This document shows positions 10,601-21,997 of a stretch of DNA of 64,000 nt, one piece after another. Position 1 is the first letter of the stretch. Every line of letters begins with the position of its first letter. Under the pieces are notes generated by a model. It was not told the DNA's origin. It searched no databases and saw nothing but the letters and a program-made list of their open reading frames with translations. This DNA is from Lonicera japonica (Eukaryota > Streptophyta > Magnoliopsida > Dipsacales > Caprifoliaceae): assembly GCA_021464415.1 (NCBI GenBank), contig CM038463.1:3162001-3226000 (forward strand), written 5' to 3'. Both the position numbers and the translations under genes were made by a program.

Positions 10601-13085
10601 CTAAGGTCTAAAATGAAATTTGCCTTGCGAATCTCCATACCCATAAATGCCTCCATAACCACCTTCATTTTTCACTTTTACTGATATATAGGGATAAATG
10701 GGCTCGTGAACCTTGAGCTCATTAGGACCTCTCCCTCTCAATTTTATCGCTTCTTTTACAGCGTCTTCCTTGACAAGTACAATGAATGCAGTCCTACAAA
10801 CACAAACAAAATATACTTGTAAGAAAATGTCATGGTGTCTAAGCGAAATGGAAATTGTTATCTACTAAATCCTAATTTGTCAAATACATGCACATTTGGT
10901 CAGCAACTGACAAAAAAACACATGCACATAGAGAGCCAAAGATATGGGATTCACACTTCTAAATAACTAAAAGGATTAATGGAGTGGCATTAGCTTAATT
11001 TTAATTTTTTTAAACTCTAGTCAGCAACTAATGTAAAATTTTACTAACCCGGGCATTGCAGGGCCATTGAGTTTCTTTGGCAAATACACATCACGTATTA
11101 CTCCGCATGTCCTAAATTTGTTTTCGAGGTTATTCCTAACCTGCAATTAAATGTTAAACAAGATGATCCGAATCAGCAAATAAATTAGATTCTAAGATGA
11201 GATGCGTATAATCTACATTATCTAATAAGTACGAACATAATGAAGTAATTTACAGTACTTAATGATTTAAATTTAGCTCATATGTTTGTTTAAGATCTAC
11301 ATTTTTCAAACAAATTGCATAGTGTGTTTAGGACTCCCTTCATAATTCGAGTTTAGGGCACAATTAATTTAACATCAAGTATAATAATGGCTCCTACTCC
11401 TTTTTTCAATTGTGCAATTAGGATTCCTTTTCACGGAAAATTTAAAATACCTCTGAATCAAAGGTCAACTAAGTTAACTATCTAAAACATCATAAAGTAC
11501 ACAATGCTCTAAAAAAAACTTAAATGAGGCTCTTAAAAAGGGTGGTGATATTGCCCATCCTTTTTGTTCTCACGAACATCCCCCTATCACAAACATCCCT
11601 TCATGTCTTATTTCTTATCACTAACATCACTCACCTTTTTGACCCTTAACACAAGTAATTAACCTTAACAAATAACCTTAATACAAATTAAAACAAAACA
11701 AAAAGTTTTCAAACCCATTTCTCTCTCCTCTCCCGTTATCTTCTCTCTCTTGTCTCCCTAAACCCTAAATTGTTGAAGGAAAGAATGGAACTCCATAAAA
11801 AGATAAACAGCAGCCAAACATACATTCACATGAGAGCAGCAATTTGTTCTATTTGGTAGCAAATTCCAAACAAAACCCTTAAACAAAAATCAAACCCACC
11901 TTTTTTCAAAAATCATAAAATTTATATATATATGGTGATATACATATCCCATATACATCCAAATGCGTGTATAATCACAAAATGCCATAACATCACCCCC
12001 ACCCATTCCTAATGTAATAAAGCAAACAATAGTCTTCCCTTTTCTCTCCCATTTTCCATTATCCATATACGTTTCTTCCTCTGCTTTGAACTTCGTCAAT
12101 GTCCAGTCGGGCTACGATATGTTAACGAGATGAAACGTTTCGGCCCAAGATATTCGAATTATTGCCTATATTTCGGTTCTTTTGGTTCTAATGAACATTG
12201 AGTACAGTCAATGTTTCACTCGGCCAATGACGCGCGAAAATGGATCATTCTTTGAGCTATCATGATTCGAACATACATCGAATGTTCATTCGGTCTATAA
12301 TATTTGAAATTATATTATTTGAAATTATGCGTACCGATCGAATTAAATGGGCCAAGTGATTAAGCTTAATGATAAAGGATGTTTGTGACAAATTCTTGGA
12401 ATGGCAATATAAAAAAGGATGTTGCTTTTTTGGGGGATGTTAGTGAGAAAAAAAAAGGATGGGCAATATCACCACCCCTTAAAAAACATAGACAATGTTA
12501 CATCTAAACACCAATCCTGATTCCTACAACTTCTCCTATTCTGCTTTTTCATAATTTCTATACGATTCTTATTATTAATAAGCTTTAGGATTGCTCACAT
12601 AGATATATAAGAGACCAAAATTATCTTGATTCAAGCCAAAATATACTAAATGCTAGCTTGCTCTGATTGTTTGTGCACACTGCACTCACAAATTGGCTCC
12701 CTAAATTTTATGTTCTAGACTTGAACCCGTCATAAGTTGTTCACCTAACATGGAATTATGAAATCTAAAACAGACGAAAAATTATTCATCAATTTTTTAG
12801 CTAAAAAAAGTAATTCTTATTTCTTTCAAATTAATTACTACTGTACTTGGATCTAATAAAACAATTATCTCCACCATTCACGTGCTATGCAAGTTGACTC
12901 AAGTCACTCAAATAGTTAAGCTAATAAGATTGATTGTAACAGCACCTTACCTGCTCAAAAGTAGTAAATGGGAAGTTCTTCACCAATATTACTTGTCCAG
13001 TGAACTCCTTGTATTTTGATTTTTGATATAGGTTACACAAAAAGGGTTGACCCTTCAAACACAAGTTGTTTCTCCTTTTGAAGGC
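10601..13085 (-). CDS. RRM RNA-binding protein, last three coding exons
   Basis: Three reverse-strand exons join cleanly: 13085-12951, 11140-11049 and 10793-10601 (stop TAG). Donors read CAG|GTAAGG and GG|GTTAGT; acceptors read TTGCAG|G and TTTGTAG|G; phases are 0 and 2. The joined 139 codons contain one RNA-recognition motif: RNP2-like 'VILVKNFPF' at about residues 32-40, 'FRTCGVIRDVYLPKK' (helix 1/strand 2), and RNP1-like 'GTAFIVLVKED', which spans the last splice. The C-terminal tail is Gly/Tyr-rich ('GGYGGIYGYGDSQG'). The role inferred from the family is single-stranded RNA binding in the nucleus or cytoplasm; the target is unknown. The acceptor at 13086 is weak, and the frame is open to 13181, so the exon may start earlier. 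The N-terminal exons were not found. The intron between the first two exons holds a transposon (11540-12477). Confidence 0.75.
11540..12477. mobile_element. TIR element in RRM-gene intron, TSD CTTAAAAA
   Basis: The left end GGGTGGTGATATTGCCCATC and the right end (reverse complement GGGTGGTGATATTGCCCATC) are matching inverted repeats. They continue inward with CCTTTTT, and then 'ACATCCCCC' facing 'GGGGGATGT'. An 8-bp direct repeat CTTAAAAA flanks it (11532-11539, 12478-12485). No transposase is visible. It lies wholly inside the intron 11141-12950 of the RRM gene, so splicing could remove it. Its tips match those of the fold-back element at 58011-59362. Confidence 0.75.
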
Positions 13086-13181
13086 CTGAATACGTTTATC
13101 ATAAACAGAGATTGCTTTTGGTGAAAAAATTGGACAAGTACAAAGCAAAATAGATAAAGGATCCACCGTGAAATAGGTCAT

Positions 13182-15113
13182 TGATAATTAATAATTCACA
13201 ACTTCATTGGAAAATATCTCTTTCATAATCCCCAACTACAGTCATAATCTGCCAATTATTAAATCAATGACCAAAATTGCCACACATTTTCGTTTTCCAG
13301 CCCAACAATTTAACAAAAGCTTTCACACAAATTCTCGCGTGGCCTATCACTCTATCCCACACACTCACCTTCATAAAATACTATCACTCTATCACTGTAC
13401 TAGGAGAGGTTGATATTTATGGATTAGAAAAAACAAAAAGATATGGATTCTAAAAACGGTCGAAATTGTTTACGTCAGAGCTGTTTGATTCAAAAGCACC
13501 AACTGAGCTCTTGGCAGTATCTTCCTCACAAAGCTATTGATTATTTTCTTATCTACATAATTAATTTAAGGGGGATTTGTACCTTGGTACCCAAAGTTTT
13601 ACGATAATTGGACCTTGGTACCCAGTTTTACTATTTTTTCCTTGAAACTATGTCAATAACATGTCATGCAATCTCACATACATTCTTTGAAAGAGGCAAT
13701 CAGAAGATAATAATTCCAGCAGTTATGATAGTAGCTATCACTTGTGAGAGACCAGCATTTATTATAATGGGTAGCCAGAGAGCAAGAAGCAAGAGTTTCT
13801 GCCACAGTACTTTATCATACTGATGATATCATTCTTATTCCGAGGCATTTACCATCTGGTATAATGCAACAAGTAATCCCAAAGAGGCAAGGACACACCT
13901 AGGTTTGAGATGCCTATTCCAGTGTTATGGACCATGCACGCTAGTTATGCAATTGAGGCATTTCAAAATTATTGCCGAATCAACAAAGTATATAGCAGCA
14001 TGGTCCAAATAATGATGGCACAAAGGAATCTACACTATTACAAAATCCAAAGAATGGTAGTGATTATGATTTATGAACCAAATTTGTGAGTTACCATTTT
14101 GACCTATATCATTTTTTTATTTACCTAAAGAAATAAGTACTTATATACATAATAAATTAACAAGTCTTGAATCCATGACCTTGCCTTGGTGGAGTAGTTC
14201 CTTACTATTGCATCACCATGCACATGCATGGCATCTACTTCAGTGTCTAAAGCAAGTAAACCGTAAGTTTGCCTTCTTGTTGTCACTTATACGATTCATT
14301 TTCGTTCTGTGGTTAATTTTAGTTTATTAAATTTTTGGGGTTACACCATGATCGAGTTCTTGATTTATGACGGTTTAGAGATTTATAGGCAAGTACGTTA
14401 TCTATTGGGCCCGCCCTTGTGCTTTGGCTTACAAGCATTTCCAAATACCTCTCTTTGAAATTCTCTTCTCTCAATTTAGCTCTTTGGATTCGCTTTAGGT
14501 ACTGGAAATGCTTATAACCAAATAGTTACTTAAAACTAATTTACTTAATCTTTTGTTAATCACTATTTAAAACTACTTTATTCTTTGATGGTTAGGATTA
14601 TATTGATCTCAATTTACACTTCTGGCAATTTGGAAATGTCTAATTAAACTTATTTCTGGTGAAACCTGTTGGGTTGGGGAAGCCTGACAATGCAGTCCTT
14701 TGCCCATTGGAGGATACTAGGCTTAGATGCCCATCACTGAGCTTGATAGGTCCTCCATGGCTTGCCAGCCCAAATATTGAGAGAACCAACACCACTTTTA
14801 TCACCTCAATGGATAGTAGTGTCATCAGTGTCATCAGTATTCATAAGTTTTAACCAATCCCACATGTTACTAAAACACATTATCCGTGACTGACAACAAA
14901 AGACAGTTTATACCAAAATATGCAAACAAGAATTGTCCCCTGTACTAGCCTTGCTCCTCAACATCCTATAAAGATGAGACATCACAAAACCTGAAACATA
15001 TTATCTCCATTACCATCCTTCTCATGCAAAAGACCCTAGCTCTAACTCTGCTCCTCGGGGACTTGAGTCAAATAGGCCACTGTCTAAGGTCATGGATGCA
15101 AGGGCCCTAGGGG
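13182..15113. other. Probable intron/upstream region of RRM gene, mostly unassigned
   Basis: No exon that would extend the RRM protein could be recognised here. Around 13570-13635 there is a repeated GGTACC-containing phrase (TACCTTGGTACCCA) of the kind often seen at ends of small plant transposons. At 14640-14853 both strands are open for about 64 codons, with slightly higher GC; I recognise no family in either. The target site of the large retrotransposon is at 15114-15118. Confidence 0.35.
14150..14225 (-). repeat. Possible tRNA-derived SINE fragment
   Basis: The reverse strand has an A-box-like GTGATGCAATAGTAAGG and, about 30 nt on, a B-box-like TCATGGATTCAAGAC, followed by AT-rich sequence. 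Plant tRNA-derived SINEs carry such internal pol III boxes. No clean tail or target duplication was seen, so this may be only a decayed fragment or chance. Confidence 0.3.
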
Positions 15114-15118
15114 ATAAC

Positions 15119-15909
15119 TGTTAGACCCGAAGTAGCTGGGGTTGGAATTGGCATGACTTGGTTGCACCATTGCCAAGGCATGCCTGCTAGAAATAAGGGG
15201 TGTAGGAATTTGGAGGCTTTCTGTGCGGGCAGTTAGGCTCCATTCAGGAAATCAACCAAGTGTGTGGGCACTTGGGTTGCAACAACTTATGAGACTCGAT
15301 GTGCACTGCTACCACTTTGGATATTTAATTAAGTGGTATTATAGGGGGCTGGTGTAAGCTGTGACATGCAGTCCTCATGTGGGCAAAGTGTGGACGTCCG
15401 ACACAGCACGTGGGTTACTAGAGTTGCATTGTGGGTTTAATGTTGCCTAAGTCATGAGTGGCTTATGACTTGAAATTGTGGGAATTCGAGAGAAGACCGA
15501 AACTACGTCGTTTTGATGCGTGGATAGGCATAGTTGAGACAACAAGTTAGTTGTGGGTAGTTGGTTGTCTGATTGGGACAAGAAAAACTCTCTTGCACAT
15601 GCTTGGCACAAGACAAGGTAGTTGGTTTCTTGTCTTTTAAATTTGAATTCCTAAACAGTTGGGGTTGTCAACTGCAGGCATGTATAAATATGTCTAAGTC
15701 AAATATGTTTGCCTAGTTGGACAAATTGTGTGAATTTGTATTCCTTGTAAACTGTTGAGGCAATAGAAGAAGGTTTGGGAGTGTTGTCCATGTAAATTGC
15801 TTATCTTTATTATCTGAATTGTGTGTGTGCTTGTGTTTGGTGGTTGTTTGTGAAACAATGCTATCATTTGATAAGCCTCTGTCAGAAATAATAGAGTTAC
15901 CCTGTGACA
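15119..15909 (+). repeat. 5' LTR of chromovirus
   Basis: It starts TGTTAGACCC and ends CTGTGACA, the TG...CA form of an LTR, and matches 20515-21341. A TATAAATA box is at 15683-15690, placing transcription start about 30 bp later. It lacks a ~35-bp segment present in the 3' copy near 21022-21056. Confidence 0.93.
15683..15690 (+). promoter_or_regulatory. TATA box of 5' LTR
   Basis: TATAAATA sits in the 3' third of the LTR, where the RNA polymerase II promoter of plant LTR retrotransposons normally is. The 3' LTR has the slightly altered TATAAATG at 21116-21123. Confidence 0.6.
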
Positions 15910-15912
15910 ATT

Positions 15913-15924
15913 TGGTATAAGAGC
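15913..15924 (+). other. Primer-binding site (initiator-Met tRNA type)
   Basis: TGGTATAAGAGC lies three bases after the 5' LTR and differs at one position from the usual plant TGGTATCAGAGC, which is complementary to the 3' end of initiator methionine tRNA. It primes minus-strand synthesis in intact elements. Confidence 0.85.
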
Positions 15925-15968
15925 GAGGTTTGGATTAAAATTCGTGAGATTCTTGTTTAAGAGTATCC

Positions 15969-16959
15969 ATGGCTGGTGGAACAGCGAAAATTCGTGAGCA
16001 TGTGACTCGGTTGGAAGAACTCGTGGGTGTTCCCCCCGCTGGGGAAGAAACCAATCCAACACTGCTGGTGGGTATGGAAGAAATCTGGTCTGAATTACAT
16101 CCCTTCGTGTTATGCTTGAGAATCACGTCAAAGATACCGGGGAACAAACTGACTCGATTATTGCTGATGTGAAGGCTCTTGCAGACGACCATAAGGCTAG
16201 GCTTTCCAAACTTGATGCAGAAATTGGAATTATGAAGATGGTGGTCCATTCCTCTGGCAGTGCGTCTAGATCTGATGCATGCGCCTTCAAAACGAAAGTC
16301 CCTGAACCAAAGCCCTTTTCTGGTGGCAGAAATGCGAAGGAAATAGAGAATTTCTTGTAGGATGTGTCTCATTACTTCAAGGCAGTTCGTACACCGGATG
16401 CCGAGAAGGTTGGTCTTACAAGCATGTTCCTTTTAAAAGATGCGAAATTATGGTGGCGCACTTGGTATGAGGAGAATCTCGTCCTCAAATTCAGACTTGG
16501 AATCAATTCCTTCCAACTAATACTATAGAGTAGGCCTGTGATAATCTCCACTGGTTAAAGTAAACTGATACCATTCGAGAGTATATGAAAGAATTCTCGT
16601 CCTTGATGTTGGACATTAAGAACATGTCTGACGATGACAAAATGTTCAACTTCATGAAAGGACTTCAGAATTGGGCACAAACTGAATTGCGGAGGCAAGG
16701 TGTCAAAGACTTGCCTACAGCCATGGCCGCAGCAGATGCATTGGTCGATTACAAATCTAATGCAGCCCCAACAGAGAAGGACAAAAGGAAAGGCAAAGAG
16801 GGGTCGAAGAACAATAAGTAGAATAACAAAAAGAAAGGCCACAACGAGGGTTCTACTTCAAATGTTTCACAGACCCAGCATGAAAAACCCGTGGCGTCCA
16901 AGAGTAAAGGGTGTTTCATTTGTGATGGCCCGTACATGGCCAAGAATTGTACTAAGAAG
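15969..16959 (+). pseudogene. gag remnant with altered zinc knuckle
   Basis: The likely start is ATG 15969 ('MAGGTAKIREHVTRLEE'). Frameshifts and a stop at 16358-16360 break the capsid region, which is still recognisable by 'FSGGRNAKEIENFL', 'DAKLWWRTWYE' and 'MKEFSSLMLDIKNMSDDDK'. Near the end the zinc knuckle reads CFICDGPYMAKNC (16912-16950); the metal-binding His expected after DGP is Tyr, a CAC-to-TAC type change. Gag would form the retrotransposon particle and bind its RNA. The product here is non-functional. Confidence 0.85.
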
Positions 16960-17457
16960 GAAAAAGTAAATGCCATGGTGGTGGAAGAGAGAAGACATTC
17001 TGGGAATGAACCAACTCGTGTCAACCCGCTGCAACTACTCAATGTGATTCAGAGAGAAGTGAAGCCAGCGACTGTGAATGGGTTGATGTATGTTCAGGTG
17101 TTGCTGAATAATGTGGCTATTCATGCGATGGTTGACACAGGCGCCACGCATAACTTCGTTTTGGACCGAGAAGTGCAAAGATTGGGCCTTTCATTAGTTG
17201 ATGAAGGCAGCAGAATCAAAGCAATGAACTTGGATGCGAGATCGGTTGGCAGTGTTGCAAGAGATGCGTCATTGAAAGTGGGTGATTGGTGTGGTTATTG
17301 CAGTTTCGTGGCTGTGCCTTTTGATGATTTTCAAGTTATACTTGGCTTGGAATTCTTTTTTAAGGCTCAGGGTTCAATTATGCCGCACTTGCAGGGATTG
17401 GTCATCATGGATATTCCAAATCCGTGTTTTGTTCCATTATCGAGGACCAGAAGCTAG
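16960..17457 (+). pseudogene. Aspartic protease region (chromovirus)
   Basis: This segment is continuous in frame with the zinc knuckle. The active-site motif 'MVDTGATHNFV' (Asp at about 17134) is intact, followed by the 'LGLEFF' pattern of plant gypsy proteases. The frame ends with TAG at 17455-17457, before reverse transcriptase. In an intact element the enzyme cleaves the gag-pol polyprotein. Confidence 0.85.
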
Positions 17458-17463
17458 ACATAA

Positions 17464-18377
17464 ATGTGTTTTGTCTTGCAATTGAAGAGTGGTCTGAAGA
17501 AAAGGAAAATGACGTACTTGGCAATGATCTTTGAGGAAGAAGAATCCGTGGATTTGCAAGTGCCCGTGTCTGTTGCAAAGTTGCTGAAAGAGTTCAAGGA
17601 GGTTATGCCGGATGAACTCCCATCGAAATTGCCTCCGAGGAGGGGGATTGATCATGCCATTGAGTTGGTGCCCGGAGCGATCATGCCATCGAGTTGGTTC
17701 CTGGTGCAAAACCACCAGCACAAGCCCCATATCGCATGGCCCCGTCTGAGTTGGCTGAGTTACTGAAACAATTAGATAAGATGTTGAAGGCTGGGTTCAT
17801 TAGGCCTTCGAAGGCGCCTTATGGTGCCCCTGTTCTTTTTCAAAAGAAGAAATATGGTTCACTCAGAATGTGTGTGGACTATCGGGCCTTGAATAAGGTC
17901 ACCATTCGAAACAATTATCCGGTGCCGATTCAGGATGAATTGTTTGATCGTTTGGGGAAAGCCAAATTCTTCACCAAAATAGATCTGTGATCAGGGTATT
18001 ATCAAGTCAGAATTGCTGAAGGTGATGAGCCAAAAACTGCTTGTGTGACGAAGTACAGCTTTTATGAGTATCTAGTTATGCCTTTCGGCTTAACAAATGC
18101 ACCTGCTACTTTCTGTACGTTGATGAACAATCTGTTTAGGGAATACCTTGACGATTTCATGGTGATATATTTCAATAATATTGTTGTATATAGTCGAACT
18201 CTTGAAGAGCATGTTAAGCTCCTCTGGTTGGCTTTAAGGAAATTGAGGGAGGCAAAATTGTATTTAAAATTGCAAAAATGCGAGTTTGGTCAGAAGAAAA
18301 TCATGTTCCTTCGCCATATAATTTCTGAGGGTAGCGTGCGGATGGACCCAAAGAAAATCCAAGCTATTGTGGAATGA
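17464..18377 (+). pseudogene. Reverse transcriptase with FNN in place of the catalytic DD
   Basis: Ordered motifs are present in two frames: '[16 protein letters not shown]', '[19 protein letters not shown]', 'FFTKIDL', then 'VMPFGLTNAPATF' and 'YLKLQKCEFG'. The catalytic box that should read Y-x-D-D reads YFNN (18168-18179), so both metal-binding aspartates of that box are Asn. The first Asp, in 'TKIDL', is followed at once by a TGA stop (17988-17990, where plant elements usually have Arg). A further TGA is at 18375-18377, in place of a Trp. A frameshift lies near 17690. The enzyme is dead on two independent counts. Confidence 0.9.
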
Positions 18378-18419
18378 CATGCTCCTAAAAAGGTCACAGA
18401 ACTTAGGAGTTTTCTGGAT

Positions 18420-18962
18420 TTGACTAATTATTATCGAAAGTTTATAAAGGGGTATTCTAAGAAATATGCGTGTTTGACCGATTTGCTGAAGAAGGATAGG
18501 CCTTGGATTTGGTCGCTTGAATGCAAAGAGGCATTCGAGAAATTGAAGGCGGTAGTGACTAGCAGTCCCATACTTCGTTTGCCTAATTTTGATTTGCCTT
18601 TTGAAGTCCATACAGATCCATCGTACTTTGCAATTAGAGGTGTTCTTGTGCAGGAAGATCATCCCATGGCTTTTGAAAGCATGAAACTTAGTGATTCCGA
18701 GCGATGATATTCAATCCATAAGAAAAATATGACACCCGTCGTTCATTGTGTTTATACAGGGCGGCACTACTTGTTGGGTAGACATTTCCTTGTGTTTATT
18801 GATAATGTTGCTACTAGTTGCTTTAATTATATGAAGAAACTAACCCCTAAACAGGCAAGATGGAATGACTTTATGACTCAATTCTATTACACATTGCAAT
18901 ATAAACCAGGAAGTGTGAACCAGGTTACTGATGCTCTAAGCCGGTATGCCAGCAGTGGTTGA
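18420..18962 (+). pseudogene. RNase H region (chromovirus)
   Basis: It begins with the RT/RNase H connection '[13 protein letters not shown]'. Next come '[18 protein letters not shown]' (first catalytic Asp), a TGA stop at 18705-18707 within 'SER*YSIHKK', then 'YTGRHYLLGRHFLV', 'KQARWNDFMTQF' and 'GSVNQVTDALSR' (last Asp). The stop is of the CGA-to-TGA kind. In active elements this domain removes the RNA template during cDNA synthesis. Confidence 0.85.
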
Positions 18963-19080
18963 GAATGCAGAGTGCAGTACTGCAACTATCGTAAGAGTTA
19001 CAGCAGTTTCACAGGTTACAGGGGACATATTGTAGCAGATCAGGGAGAAGACTATTTTTGATCCGGATACCAGTCAGTTA

Positions 19081-20118
19081 GTGAGACAAGTGCAGGATGG
19101 TTTGATTCGAAAGTTTTGGGTCGAGGATGGCGTTTTATATGCAAAAGGGCACAGACCATATGTGCCAAACACGGGTGGGTTACGGCAGGTTTTGCTAAAA
19201 GAGACTCACGACTCCCTTTATGCAAGTCATTCGGGGCAGGAACGCACACTTGCCCTTATTTTTTAGAGTTATTATTGGCCCCCGTATGGAAGCAGATGTT
19301 GAACTCTGTCAGAACTTGTCTAGTTTGCCAACAGGATAAGACGGAGAGGAAGAAAACAGCGGGTACTTTGGAACCCCTCCCTAATTCCAACCAGGCATTG
19401 GGAGAGTGTTTCAATGGACTTCATCAACGACTTGCCAAAGGTGAAAGATTTCGTGACCATAATGGTGGTTGTGGATAGATTTTCAAAGTATGCTACATTC
19501 ATTCATGCTCCGAAAGTGTGTTCCGTTGAGGTTGCAGCAGATTTATTCTTTAGGCATGTGGTCAAATTCTGGGAGTTACCGCTGGATATCGTTACTGACA
19601 GGGATACATGATTTGCAGGTCGGTTCTGGACCGCACTATTCGAGATGTTGGAGTCTCAATTGAAATTTTTCATAGCAAATCATCCTTAAACCGATGGGCA
19701 GACATAACGTGTTAACGCTTTGCTCGAGTACTTGCGGCATTATGTGACCACAAATCAGTCAAACTCGATTGATTTACTTGATGTGGCACAGCTCAGTTAC
19801 AATCTACATCAAAGCTATTTTACAGGTCAAAGTCCGTTCAAGTTGGCTACAGACCAGCAGCCACCCACTCCGCATGAGGTGGCCAAACAGAAATCTCAAG
19901 GTCGTTGTCTTGCAATCTATCGTTATGCTCGAGAGAAGCAAGAAAGGGCTGAGGAGGCCAAAGATATGTTGGCAAAATCAGTGCGTAAGATGAAGAAATG
20001 GGCAGATGAAAGTAGAAGGCCAGTTGAGTTTCATGTGAGTGACCAAGTGATGCTGAAGTTGACTTCACAGGTTTGGAAGAAAGTTTGTCAGAAAATCACT
20101 CACAAAGGGCTGATCTAG
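19081..20118 (+). pseudogene. Integrase (chromovirus)
   Basis: The N-terminal zinc-binding region shows 'ETHDSLYASHSGQERT' (the two His) and, after a frameshift near 19270, 'VRTCLVCQQDKTER' (the two Cys). The core has 'MDFINDLPKVKDF' with the first Asp, 'VVVDRFSKYATFI' and 'DIVTDRDT' with the second Asp. Stops then follow at 19609-19611 and 19687-19689, and a TAA at about 19705 falls where the catalytic Glu should be (TDGQT*RVNA). The C-terminal part (19720-20118) retains 'VSDQVMLKLTSQ'. The enzyme would join cDNA ends to the host chromosome; this copy cannot. Confidence 0.87.
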
Positions 20119-20124
20119 CGTTAC

Positions 20125-20504
20125 AATGGTCCATCAAGATCATCAGGAGAATTGGAAGGTTGGCTTATTGCCTTGATTTACCAGCCTTACTCAAACTCCA
20201 TCCAGTCTTTCATGTGAGTTTTTTGAAGAAGTATGTTGAGGATACAAACGATCCGAGCAGGGGTTCAAGGACACGAGCTCCTCCAACAATCAGGAAACAG
20301 TACACCGAAATTGCCAAAGCAATCCTAGATCACAGAACCGATGGTCAAAGTAAAAAGAATCGTAGAACTTACTACTTGGTAAAATGGAAAGGAAAGGCAC
20401 CGGAAGAGACAACCTGGGAGAAGGACACACAACTTTGGCTGTTTGAAAACTTGATCCACCGTTACTTAGACTCGACTTCGACGAGGACGACTGAGGAAAT
20501 CTAG
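20125..20504 (+). pseudogene. Integrase C-terminus and chromodomain
   Basis: After a stop at 20116-20118 the frame resumes with 'IIRRIGRLAYCLDLP' and 'LKLHPVFHVSFLKKY', the end of integrase. It is followed by a chromodomain-like segment: 'RRTYYLVKWKGKAPEETTWE' and then 'LWLFENLIHRYL'. The aromatic residues and the W-K-G / T-W-E spacing match the chromodomains that steer chromovirus insertion towards heterochromatin marks. This classes the element as a chromovirus; I do not assign a clade (Tekay, Reina, Galadriel or CRM) from the sequence alone. Confidence 0.85.
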
Positions 20505-20514
20505 TGGGGTGGCT
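20501..20514 (+). other. Polypurine tract of chromovirus
   Basis: CTAGTGGGGTGGCT directly precedes the 3' LTR, which starts TGTTAAACCC. The G-rich run is the normal position of the plus-strand primer in LTR retrotransposons. Confidence 0.75.
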
Positions 20515-21341
20515 TGTTAAACCCTAAGTAGCTAGGGTTGGAATTGGCATGACTTGGTTACACCATTGCCAAAGCATGCTTGGTAGAAATAAGGGTTGCA
20601 GGAATTTGGAGACTTTCTGTGCGGGCAGTTAGGCTCCATTTGAGAAATCAACCAAGTGTGTAGGCACTTGAATTACAGCAACTTATGAGACTCGATGTGC
20701 ACTGCTACCACTTTGGATATTTAATTAAGTGGTATTATAAGGGGCTGGTGTAAGCTGTGACATGCAGTCTCCATGCGGGCTAAGTGTGGGCATCCGACAC
20801 AACACGTGGGTTACTAGAGTTGCATTGTGGGCCTAATGTTACCTAAGTCATGAGTGGCTCATGACTTGAAATTGTGGGAATTCGAGAGAAGACCGAAATT
20901 ACATCATTTTGATGCATGGATAGGCATAGTTGAGACACCAAGTTAGTTGTGGGTAGTTGGTTGTCTGATTGGGACGAGAAAAACTCCCTTGCACATGTTT
21001 GGCACAAAGACGAGGTAGTTTTGTGTGGACAAAACTACCTAGCAGTTGTGTTTGTTGGTTTCTTGTCTTTTGAATTTGAATTCCTAGGCAGTTGAGGTTG
21101 TCAACTACAGGCTTGTATAAATGTGCCCAAGTCAAATGTGTTTGGCTAGTTAGACAAATTGTGTGAATTTGTATTCCTTGTAAACTATTGAGGCAATAGA
21201 AAAAGGTTTGGGAGTGTTGTCCCTGTAAATTGCTTGTCTTTATTATCTGAATTGTGTGTGTGCTTGTGTTTGCTGGTTGTTTGTGAAACAACACTATCAT
21301 TTGGTAAGCCGCTGTAAAAAAAAAAGAGTTACCCTGTGACA
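20515..21341 (+). repeat. 3' LTR of chromovirus
   Basis: It matches 15119-15909 in the same orientation from TGTTAAACCC to CTGTGACA. It contains a ~35-bp segment around 21022-21056 missing from the 5' copy and a longer A-run at about 21316-21325. Outside lies the target duplication ATAAC (21342-21346). Confidence 0.93.
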
Positions 21342-21346
21342 ATAAC

Positions 21347-21997
21347 CACCCCTGCATAATTTGGTTACAAATAGGCTTCATATACTGGTAATCACACAAA
21401 TCCAAGTCCAAAGCATTACTCAGACAAATGAAGCAGCTAGTCGTAAACCTTGATATACTCCTTTGAGGCCAGCCTCAATTCACACAATCTTCCTTGCCAC
21501 AAGGCACACACCTCAAACGATTTTTAAAACATTGTAATGCTATTAGTATTTAGACAAGTAAATTATACAAATGAACCTCAAATGAACGTCCACGTACGAA
21601 TTAAGCCCCATTTCAGGAAGAAAAAAAAAAGACAGTGTAATTCAAAACATCATAAAACCATGTGGCTTGCACTTATAAGTAATAAGAGAATAGAGTACAC
21701 CTTCTTCGCTGCTTTTTTTTTTTTTGGCAAAGCAAATGTGGAAAAAGCCCTTGGGTCTTCTATGCTCATCCATTGCACATCTAACCCAACTAATAACTCC
21801 GAAAAGTCCAAAGAGATATATACTGCAGGGTCAAATAACTATCAGATAGAAATTCATACACATCTTGGTAAAAATGAAATTATGGTAATAGATACATACA
21901 CGTCTCTTGTACAACAGTTACGAGAAACATTGCCAACAAACAATGTTCGAGACGAGCAGAACCGACCCTACATTCAAAGCAATTAAAGAAATGTCAA
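21347..21997. other. Flank of the retrotransposon insertion, no gene recognised
   Basis: This is a unique-looking AT-rich sequence continuing the pre-insertion site. Several frames are open for up to about 150 codons (for example 21537-21986, forward), but the residues are low-complexity and match no family I know. It may be intronic to the reverse-strand RRM gene. Confidence 0.35.

Larger units (their letters stand above)
15119..21341 (+). mobile_element. Full-length, inactive chromovirus (Ty3/gypsy) with TSD ATAAC
   Basis: Two direct LTRs (15119-15909 and 20515-21341), a primer-binding site, a polypurine tract and a perfect 5-bp target duplication ATAAC (15114-15118, 21342-21346) define a complete insertion of 6.2 kb. 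The internal order is gag, protease, reverse transcriptase, RNase H, integrase, chromodomain, which is that of Ty3/gypsy chromoviruses. Every enzyme is interrupted. Several stops look like CGA-to-TGA or TGG-to-TGA changes, as expected from deamination of methylated cytosine in silenced plant elements. The LTRs differ by scattered substitutions and one ~35-bp indel, so the insertion is not recent. It may sit in an intron of the reverse-strand RRM gene, but the 5' end of that gene is unlocated. Confidence 0.95.

Noticed and set aside
14640..14853. Open frames on both strands with slightly raised GC, possible exon.
   Set aside because: No splice sites fitting the RRM gene phases and no recognisable protein; kept only as unassigned intron-like DNA.
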